Assembly: GCA_947175575.1 (NCBI GenBank)
Contig: CAMWNG010000005.1
Span: 1 to 56,586 of the forward strand
Source: an uncultured Bacteroidales bacterium
Lineage (GTDB): Bacteria > Bacteroidota > Bacteroidia > Bacteroidales > Muribaculaceae
Reading direction: 5' to 3'
DNA length: 56,586 nt
Shown here: positions 26,005 through 35,100 of the stretch, in pieces
How the letters are laid out: each line of letters opens with the position of its first letter
Numbering within the stretch: position 1 is the first letter of the stretch
Notes under the pieces: generated by a model
Databases searched by the model: none
The model's input: only the letters and a program-made list of their open reading frames with translations
Told to the model about the DNA's origin: nothing
Position numbers and translations under genes: made by a program

Positions 26005-27381
26005 ATGTCAAAGAATCAATTCGTCTCACGTATCGGACTCATCGCAGCCACGGTCGGATCTGCAGTCGGGCTTGGCAACATATGGCGTTTTCCGGCCGAA
26101 GCCCAGACCAATGGCGGTGCCGCTTTCCTCTTGCTTTATATTATATGTGTTTTCGTTCTGGGTGTGCCTGTGATGCTGTCGGAATTTGCCATAGGACGGG
26201 CGGGTCGCAATGACGCGGTCGGTTCATTCCGCGCTCTTTCGCCCGGCACGGCATGGTGGACGGTCGGAGCCGTCGGACTGCTCGCTTCTTATCTGATAGG
26301 AATTTTCTATATGGTGGTCGCGGGTTGGACCCTCGAATATCTGTTTGAATCCGTCACCGGAGGACTTTTCGAAGGCATCGGAAACCTCGCTGCCGGAGCT
26401 GATTTCTCGCAGGCCGACACCGTTTTCGCCGCAAGAATGGATGAATATGTGGCCACTCCGTGGCGTCCGATGTTATTCACCGCTTTGATAATCCTGGTCA
26501 ATATCGGCGTGCTTCTTAAAGGTGTATCAAAAGGAATCGAACGTCTCAGCAATATCATGATGCCCTTGCTGTTCGTGGTGCTCGTGGCGCTCTGCTGTGT
26601 CACCCTCACGCTTCCCGGCGCTTCGGAAGGTGTCGAATGGTTTCTGCGTCCTGACTTTTCGGTTATAACCCCGCGTACGGTTATAAACGCCCTGGGACAG
26701 ACATTCTTCTCGCTTAGCCTCGGAATGGGTATTCTGATAACTTATGCCTCATATTATCCCGATAATACCCGTCTCGGCGGAACGTCTGTGACTGTGGCGC
26801 TCACCAGCCTGCTCGTGGCCGTGCTCGTGGGCTTTGTCATTTTTCCGGCCGTATCGAGTTTCGGTCTTACCGATCATTCGCTGCGGGGCACCACACTGGT
26901 CTTCCAGACACTCCCCGAAGTGTTCGCCTGTCTGCCCGGCACACGGATATGGTCGTCGCTTTTCTTTATCCTGCTCCTCGTCGCGGCCTTGACATCCACC
27001 GTTTCCATCATGGAGGTAGGAGTTGCCTTTCTTGAAACAAGGTGTCGTCTCAGCCGGCGCGCCGCCGTGCTGTGGGCGTTGTGTCCGTTGCTTGTCTTGA
27101 GTTCAGTGTGCTCGCTGTCGTTCAGTTCGTTGTCCTCGTTTACGATTTTAGGCCTTACGATCTTCGATTTTCTTGACAAGTTTTCCACTAATTTTCTGCT
27201 GCCTTTGGCTTCTATCGGCGCCTGTGTCTATCTCGGGTGGTTCGCACCCCGTCACCTGTTGCGCGACCAACTCACCAACGGCGGAACATTCCGCGCGCCT
27301 TTCGCCGGCCCGATTGTGTTTATCATACGGTTTATCGCTCCGGTGCTGATCGCGCTTATTCTTGTCTGGAGTATGATATGA
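26005..27381 (+). CDS. Sodium:neurotransmitter symporter-family transporter
   Basis: 458 residues, 11-12 membrane helices, like the bacterial LeuT-type sodium-coupled amino acid transporters. The first helix has GLGNIWRFP (about 20-28), the sodium- and substrate-binding break of this family, and GGAAFLLLYIICVFVLG follows. Substrate likely an amino acid, not determinable here. The next small gene starts in its stop codon (ATGA). Confidence 0.92.
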   Translation: MSKNQFVSRIGLIAATVGSAVGLGNIWRFPAEAQTNGGAAFLLLYIICVFVLGVPVMLSEFAIGRAGRNDAVGSFRALSPGTAWWTVGAVGLLASYLIGIFYMVVAGWTLEYLFESVTGGLFEGIGNLAAGADFSQADTVFAARMDEYVATPWRPMLFTALIILVNIGVLLKGVSKGIERLSNIMMPLLFVVLVALCCVTLTLPGASEGVEWFLRPDFSVITPRTVINALGQTFFSLSLGMGILITYASYYPDNTRLGGTSVTVALTSLLVAVLVGFVIFPAVSSFGLTDHSLRGTTLVFQTLPEVFACLPGTRIWSSLFFILLLVAALTSTVSIMEVGVAFLETRCRLSRRAAVLWALCPLLVLSSVCSLSFSSLSSFTILGLTIFDFLDKFSTNFLLPLASIGACVYLGWFAPRHLLRDQLTNGGTFRAPFAGPIVFIIRFIAPVLIALILVWSMI

Positions 27382-27665
27382 AATCCACGCGGCATGTTTT
27401 CGGGAAACCACTGATCGTGATGGTTCTCATGGCTGTTGCGGTCGTGATGATTTTCGCAGGTCGGTGTGGCCATGCGCCACAACCGGTCATTGTGTCGGAT
27501 ACCGTTTTTGTCGATTCTGCCTCTGCTTCACGGTCGGATACGGCGAAGGTGCACGTCCGCTCACGCAAATTGCGAAAAACTCGGCCGAAAGAGCGCAAAG
27601 TGCGCAGGGTAGTGGAGCGGGATTATCTTCACGAGAGGATTGATAGTGTTAAATCGCGTATATAA
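27378..27665 (+). CDS. Small basic membrane-anchored protein
   Basis: 95 residues from the ATG at 27378, which overlaps the transporter stop by 4 bp. One helix at about 12-28 and a short periplasmic or cytoplasmic tail that is Ser/Asp-rich (DTVFVDSASASRSDTAK), then strongly basic (KLRKTRPKERKVRR). A cysteine at 30 follows the helix but the lipobox is poor. Function unknown; perhaps an accessory of the transporter. Confidence 0.65.
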   Translation: MKSTRHVFGKPLIVMVLMAVAVVMIFAGRCGHAPQPVIVSDTVFVDSASASRSDTAKVHVRSRKLRKTRPKERKVRRVVERDYLHERIDSVKSRI

Positions 27666-27730
27666 TAATTAATATAGGTTAATTTGCAATTGGTTATGTA
27701 TATGGATTGTTAACTGACGCAAAATCGCAC

Positions 27731-27761
27731 TTGACAAACGTAAAAAAATGTTGTACCTTTG
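27731..27761 (+). promoter_or_regulatory. Promoter of the structured RNA
   Basis: TTG (27731-27733), 20 bp, TACCTTTG (27754-27761); transcription expected at about 27767. Confidence 0.75.
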
Positions 27762-27766
27762 CATCA

Positions 27767-28024
27767 CAAAGAAATACTGACACCTGTTAGCTTTAGCTTA
27801 GACCAATTATTTACGCATTCATCAAGTCAACAAGAGACTCTAAGCAAAGGCAAGTTTGATAAGCCGCCGCGAGGCGTAATCACCCAAACAAGGTGATGTG
27901 ATAAGTAAGTATGATATAATCTCTGCACTTTTAGAAAAAGACTATAAGACAACTATGATTTAATCACAAATTGCCTATTGGCTTAAGAGTCCTCAATCAT
28001 TGGTGAAATGGGTGAGGATTTTTT
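27767..28024 (+). ncRNA. Unclassified structured RNA, about 258 nt
   Basis: The span between a consensus promoter and a strong terminator has no useful reading frame but clear pairing. A long-range stem joins GACTCTAAGC (27836-27845) to GCTTAAGAGTC (27981-27991) and, inside it, AGGCAA (27848-27853) to TTGCCT (27971-27976). Within the enclosed part are hairpins GCC/GGC at about 27863-27875 and ATCACC/GGTGAT at 27879-27897. I find no RNase P, tmRNA or signal recognition particle RNA signature. It could be an independent regulatory RNA such as a 6S-like RNA, but the structure is not clearly 6S. The 424-bp gap 27666-28089 holds only this RNA and the two promoters. Confidence 0.65.
27990..28024 (+). 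terminator. Terminator of the structured RNA
   Basis: TCCTCA..TCATT / AAATGG..TGAGGA stem followed by six T residues (28019-28024). The promoter of the next gene begins 10 bp later. Confidence 0.85.
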
Positions 28025-28034
28025 ATGCGATATT

Positions 28035-28066
28035 TTTGGAAATTTCAGCGAATCGGAATACCTTTG
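28035..28066 (+). promoter_or_regulatory. Promoter of the GYF/TM2 gene
   Basis: TTTG (28035-28038), 20 bp, TACCTTTG (28059-28066). The ATG is 24 bp downstream. Confidence 0.75.
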
Positions 28067-28089
28067 CAAAATAAATCAAATATTCTGAT

Positions 28090-28533
28090 ATGAAAAATTG
28101 GTACATTCTTTATAATGGTCAGCAGATTGGCCCGATGGAAATGGATAATCTGCTCGCATACGGACTCAATCCTAATTCGCAGGTCTGGGCCGACGGAATG
28201 TCCGGATGGGTGGCCGCTTACACTGTTCCGGAACTTATGTCGCTGATTCACAGAGCTACCCCTCCGCGTAGCAACAATGCCTTCCAGACCGGTGCCTCCG
28301 GTAAAAGCAATCTTGTGGCAGGACTGCTTGCGATATTTCTTGGATATCTCGGAGTGCAGTATTTCTATCTCGGCAAGATTTCCGGCGGTGTGATTACTAT
28401 TCTTCTTTCATGTGTCACCTGTGGAATATGGTCGCTTGTTATGATTGTTCAGGGCATAATCATGATCACGATGACGCCCGAGGAATTTGACCGTAAGTTT
28501 GTCAATACAAACGCCACTCTCCCTCTTTTCTGA
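28090..28533 (+). CDS. GYF_2-domain and TM2-domain membrane protein
   Basis: 147 residues. Residues 2-50 are a GYF_2 domain (WYILYNGQQIGPMEMDNL ... VWADGMSGW), thought to bind proline-rich peptides. Residues about 75-135 are a TM2 domain: two helices around the short GYLGVQYFYLGK turn, with a CVTCGIW segment in the second. The combination is common in Bacteroidota; its role is not established. Monocistronic. Confidence 0.88.
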   Translation: MKNWYILYNGQQIGPMEMDNLLAYGLNPNSQVWADGMSGWVAAYTVPELMSLIHRATPPRSNNAFQTGASGKSNLVAGLLAIFLGYLGVQYFYLGKISGGVITILLSCVTCGIWSLVMIVQGIIMITMTPEEFDRKFVNTNATLPLF

Positions 28534-28606
28534 AACAGTTCTTTCGCGCAAACCCCGTTTTATATCCCGTTTTATACCAGAATTTGATGGAATATTGCCA
28601 TTGAAT

Positions 28607-28637
28607 TTTGGTATAAGGGATATTTTTGCTAAATTTG
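28607..28637 (+). promoter_or_regulatory. Promoter of the 412-aa secreted protein
   Basis: TTTG (28607-28610), 19 bp, TAAATTTG (28630-28637). Leader about 25 nt. Confidence 0.75.
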
Positions 28638-28668
28638 CACCCGAATTTTCACTCATGAATAGTTATCT

Positions 28669-29907
28669 ATGAAAAAATACTTTACTTTTGCACTTGCTTG
28701 TGCTGTAGCCTTGTCCGTTTCCGCCGATACATGGAAATCAATAGGCAACGCCACTGTTTACGACGGCTGGATAACCCCGGGCTATGTCGACGATGACGGT
28801 AAACAGCTCAATCCTTCCGATTTTCCTTTCGAAGTCCCCGTTGAAGAATCTGTAGAGACTCCGGGTGTCTACCGTCTGATCAATCCGTTCGGTTCGTCTG
28901 ATTTCCATCTCAGCAGCTTCAATGTCGACGGTTCGGCTCACGACATTGTAATCGATGCCCGCGACCGCACCTTCGTGCTCATCCAGCCCCAGTACTGCGG
29001 CTTCACCGATCTCGATTCATCCGAGGCTTCGGGTCGTTATCCCTATTATCTGTCAGACATGGGCACATATATGTGGAATCTCGGCCAGCAGCGCGAGGTG
29101 ATCAATCTGCTCCGTTGCGCTTCCACCATGTCCGGCAATGTGATCTATGTGCCTCAGCCCACCTTCGGCACCACAGCCGATCATGCCATCGAGGCCTGGG
29201 AAACCTCTTACCCCGCCCAGATCATTCTTCCTAACTCAAACCGCTTCGATGAGACCGAGTGGGAGATTCTCGGAAAGGCTACGATGGTCGATGGTTGGAT
29301 CGTGCCAGGCTTCAAGGATGAGAACGACCGTATTTTGAATCCTGACGATTACCCCTTTGAAGTCAGCGTGTACATGAATTCCGCGAATCCCGACATCCTC
29401 TGCATCCGCGATCCCTATCACACCGCTGATTTTCCTCTCGTGTCGCATAATCTGACGAACACTCCGGGTTACATCACCATTGATACTTCTGACCCCGAAT
29501 TCGTTACAGTAGAACCACAGTTCTCAGGCTTTATCGCACGAAGCGAGAATGATATTCTCCAGTATTTCATTACCGAGGCCGGCAGTTATATGCTTTCTAA
29601 GGGCTACACCCGTGAGGAGATTATATCCCGCGGCAACAATTCCACATACGACGCCGAGGCCGGTGTGCTCCGCATCACAACGCCTCTGTTCGGCTTCGAT
29701 GCCGATAACGTAGGCAAAGTGTGGAATAATCCCCATGCCACTGTCCTTACATTTAACGATGGTAAGGGCATCAGCTCGGCTGTCATTTCAGCCCCCGACG
29801 CCGAAGCTGTATATTACAACCTTCAGGGTGTGGAAGTTCCGGATCCCTCGGCCGGTCTGTTCATCGAGGCCAAAGGCAATGTAGTTCGCAAAGTCATCAT
29901 ACGGTGA
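28669..29907 (+). CDS. Secreted protein of two tandem homologous repeats with sorting-like tail
   Basis: 412 residues. Signal peptide 1-19 (cut after VSA). Two similar halves, about 22-190 and 196-365, each opening W..IG/LGKAT.V.DGWI.PG and containing NP.D.PFEV, then a FV.V/IQPQ.(C/S)GF segment and a Y.L.....YM step; the halves are clearly a duplication. The last 35 residues (YYNLQGVEV ... RKVIIR) match the tail of the protein at 137-1591. Probably exported to the surface; function unknown. Confidence 0.8.
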   Translation: MKKYFTFALACAVALSVSADTWKSIGNATVYDGWITPGYVDDDGKQLNPSDFPFEVPVEESVETPGVYRLINPFGSSDFHLSSFNVDGSAHDIVIDARDRTFVLIQPQYCGFTDLDSSEASGRYPYYLSDMGTYMWNLGQQREVINLLRCASTMSGNVIYVPQPTFGTTADHAIEAWETSYPAQIILPNSNRFDETEWEILGKATMVDGWIVPGFKDENDRILNPDDYPFEVSVYMNSANPDILCIRDPYHTADFPLVSHNLTNTPGYITIDTSDPEFVTVEPQFSGFIARSENDILQYFITEAGSYMLSKGYTREEIISRGNNSTYDAEAGVLRITTPLFGFDADNVGKVWNNPHATVLTFNDGKGISSAVISAPDAEAVYYNLQGVEVPDPSAGLFIEAKGNVVRKVIIR

Positions 29908-29930
29908 TATATCCACATAAGACTAAAGAC

Positions 29931-29964
29931 TAACGGCCCTTCCGGAATTCCGGAAGGGCCGTTA
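29931..29964. terminator. Perfect 34-bp palindrome between convergent genes
   Basis: Two exact 17-bp arms with no loop, centred on GGAATTCC. It separates the secreted protein gene from groEL, which converge here. It lacks a T-run on either side, so termination would be through the hairpin alone or by another mechanism. Confidence 0.7.
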
Positions 29965-29990
29965 TCACATTATGACAGGTTTTATAAATT

Positions 29991-31628
<1,638 letters not shown>

Positions 31629-31670
31629 TTATAATTTTTGAATTGTAGTTGAGGAGATTTAGTGCTGAAA

Positions 31671-31946
31671 TTACTTGTTGACTACGGCGAGCACTTCGCT
31701 CTGACGCATGATCAGGACTTTGTCGCCGTCGAGGTCAAGTTCAGTGCCGGCATATTTGCCGTAGAGCACTTCGTCGCCTTCTTTAAGAATCATTTCTTCG
31801 TCTTTGGTGCCGTTTCCTACAGCTACAACAGTTCCGCGTTGGGGTTTCTCTTTAGCTGAATCAGGAATGATGATGCCGGAAGCTGTAACTTCTTCGGCTG
31901 CGGTGGGTTGGATGATAACCCGGTCGGCAAGTGGTTTGAGTGTCAT
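31671..31946 (-). CDS. groS: Co-chaperonin GroES
   Basis: 91 residues from ATG 31944-31946 ([14 protein letters not shown]). Seven-subunit lid of GroEL. Mobile-loop region [17 protein letters not shown] and the end [13 protein letters not shown] are typical. A longer frame to 32057 has no support: the likely promoter is inside it. Confidence 0.97.
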   Translation of the reverse strand: MTLKPLADRVIIQPTAAEEVTASGIIIPDSAKEKPQRGTVVAVGNGTKDEEMILKEGDEVLYGKYAGTELDLDGDKVLIMRQSEVLAVVNK

Positions 31947-31994
31947 ATTAGTATAGTATGTTAGGTTATTTTTATGTTGTTTCATGTAGTTATG

Positions 31995-32010
31995 TACATA
32001 ATTCGTGCCA
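31995..32010 (-). promoter_or_regulatory. Sigma-54-like -24/-12 element before groES
   Basis: On the minus strand TGGCACGAATTATGTA. The -24 part TGGCACG is a full match; the -12 part ATGTA keeps the T, G and A of TTGCA. The expected transcript start is about 40 nt before groES. No TAnnTTTG promoter and no CIRCE operator were found in this gap. A short dyad ATGCC/GGCAC overlaps the -24 part. Confidence 0.5.
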
Positions 32011-32134
32011 AACGGCATCGTCTGCCATTTTGTCCTATCTGAAAAACAAATCAGCATCTCTAAAGTTTGGAGGATAATGAAAAAATGACTAACTTGCGGC
32101 CGTATATCTATATCCGGAAATTAACTTTCGTAAT

Positions 32135-35100
32135 ATGTTTAGGAAACTTTGTCTTTCTCTCTTCACATTTCTTATGGCAATCAACAGTTCGTTAGCAAAC
32201 TTTCAAAATCCTGATTTCGCCTTCCCGGCCACAGTCATTACTGATGCCGAAGCGGTGCTGGCTGATTCCTCCCCTCAGCAGCCAGGACTTACGCGCCTGC
32301 TTGCACTGCTCCAGATAGTCCGCGCCACCGGCGACATCGGTTCCGATGCGCGATTTGATCTCCCCGCGCTAATTTCACGTGCCGCAGGGCAGGAGACTCA
32401 TGCTGATGTCCGTGGCCTGATGTATCTGCTCCAGGCTCGCACCGTCTATGATATTTATGAAGGAGGCAGATTTAAATATAATGGTGTCACTCAAGTCACC
32501 CCGCGTCCTGATGATATACGCGAGTGGTCCGGAGAGGATTTCAAAGCCGAAATTAAACGTCTAACCGAAAAATCTTCCGAATGGTTGTCGGCTTATTATT
32601 CCGCGCCTTTGTCAGATTACTCGGAGGTCGTGACTTGCGATTCCTTGAGTCAGGACATCTTTCCATATCTTCGTGATTTTTTATGGACACAGATTATTAC
32701 GATGACATCCGAAGAGGCCGAGTCGGTCTGTAATAATGCCGCGCTGCTTTCACCCGAAGGATCTGCCGAATGGGCGTGGTGGACACTCGGAGGTCTGGAT
32801 TCCGTAATGCTCGATCTGCCACAGATCAAATCTTTATTACCCTTGGCGAATTCTGATGCCGCCAAGGTTCTCATAATGCTGAACTGGCTTAGAAAAGCAT
32901 CGTCTGCCGCCGAAAAATTTGATGCTTACACTGCTGCCGAAGCGTTTCTTAAAACAGCTCCGAAGACTCCGATCACCGAATTATTGGCTCAGCATCTCTG
33001 CGGTTATCTCGATCCTTATGTCGAAATTGACTTCAGTGCGGTTGCCGCGCCGGGTGAGGATGTAGCGTTCATTCTGCACCATAATTTCTCCAGCAAAGTC
33101 GGATTGATTGTGCGGAAAACCGAAGACCACGACGATGTTCCGGTTTTTGAAATCTCTCTTGACACCGATTCCACTCAGTTTGACATAAAAGAAAAAATTG
33201 AACACTCATTCAAAACTCCCGGTATATATCAGGTGTCATCAAGACTAAACGGTAAGTCTCAGAATTGGGGTACGCAAACTTTAATTATTTCGCCTGTACT
33301 TGTAACCTTTATTTCGGGTTCAGAAAGTAATCTGTGGTTGGTGACCGACACCCGCACCGGTGCGCCGGTATCGGGAATCCGCCTTTCTATCGGTTATGAG
33401 GCCGGCGTCTCTGATGCGAACGGCCTCGTGAAATTGACCGGTGTAAAGAGTGGTTCCTGCAATATTACGGCTACTTTGCCTGATGGTACAGCTATTAAGT
33501 TTCCCGAAACAGTGTATATGAGTGAAGAGTATATAGGTGATTATGAAATTGATTATAGAGGGAAAATATATTTTTCTCGTCCGTTGTATCGTCCCGGTGA
33601 GACAGCTGAATGTGCCGTTGTGGTTTCGAAGGTTGACCGGAATTCAGCCCGGGTATGGCCGGAGGCAAAAATATGTCTCCAATGGGAAAATGCTTCCGGT
33701 GAAATAATATATTCCGATACGGTTACCACCGATCAATACGGACGTGCGACTTCCCGGCTTACACTTCCCGCCACAGCGATGGCCGGACGATATAACGTCA
33801 ATGTCAGAAATGTAGAGTCGGGGCGACATGTAGCCTACGGAGGTGTTATGGTGAGCGAATATAAACGACCTGTCTTTGAATTGGTCGACGTCGACATCGA
33901 ACAGGTTGCCGACAGCATCGTCATTCGAGGCCGTGCGGAGCGTTTTACGGGAGCTGCCGTTCCGGGAGCAAAAGTCACTGCTGACATTTCTGAGTTCCAT
34001 TGGTGGGCAAATTCTGAAAAGGCAAATATCGTGTTGGAAACGGTTACAGACAGGCAAGGACGCTTTAACATGTCTTTCCCGAGCGATAGTCTTAATGAGT
34101 TTGCTGATGTGCAGGTACTCATCAGATGTGTAGCTCCCTCCGGCGACGTAGCGGATGCCACGGAGCGTTTCCATTATCAGCCCGAGGCCGTTTTCAATTT
34201 CAAATCCACCGACTTTGACTGCTCGGCACCTTTTAAGGTCGATGTTTCTCTGAATTATGGTCTCCGCAAGCCTTTTTATCCGGTGGTGAACTGGAAGTTG
34301 CTCAAGGACAGACAGGAAGTGGCTTCCGGTTCTTCAAAACTTGAAAAAGACGGAATGGAGGTTGATTGGACGAAAATTCCGGCTGGAAATTATGAACTTA
34401 ATGTTACCGCCGACGGGTGTGCCTATTATACGATAGATGTTATCTTATATAATATAAAGCGGAATCTTGTACCTGATGATTCGGTGGATGTGATTCATGA
34501 AACCAAACTTTATGCCGCTCCGTTAGGAAATGTCGATGCAACGATCGGAGTGCCGGCTCGCAGCTATGTTTATGTCATCAGTACAGATGATAACGGCGAA
34601 GCCGAAATACGCGTAGAAAAGTTAGACAAGGGCTTCCATAATCTGACTCTGCGTGCAGCTTCCTCAGGATCAAAGACCTATACCATTCTGACCATACGCG
34701 GTGCATTGACTTCATTATCACATATCCGCGTTGAAGCGCGTGATCTTGACCGTCGGGTATGGCTTAGAGGTGAAGCATGGCGCGATAAAATTATGCCTGC
34801 CACTCCGCAACATTGGCGTTTGCGATTTGAGGATGCTCAGAATAATTCCGTATCCGGCGCTATGATCGCGACATTGTTTAACCGCGCGTTGCTTTCATAC
34901 GTTGACAATGATTGGTCTGATCTTCAGAGGATATTCACTATTTTCCCGAAAGATTATGGTTTCCATACTGATTTCCTTTGGGATTTGCATGGACATGTGG
35001 TTCAGGTTATAAACGGGCGATATGAAACCGGACGTATAAGGATTCCCGTATTCAAATATATAAGTGAGGGTACAAACACCCGAATTACATTATTTGCTTC

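Noticed and set aside
27767-28024. RNase P RNA, tmRNA or SRP RNA
   Set aside because: The GAAAGTCC core of RNase P, a tRNA-like end for tmRNA, and the GGAAG loop of SRP RNA are not there.
31947-32134. CIRCE operator (HrcA) or sigma-32 promoter before groESL
   Set aside because: No TTAGCACTC-N9-GAGTGCTAA and no CTTGAA/CCCCAT-type boxes in the gap; the -24/-12 element fits better.
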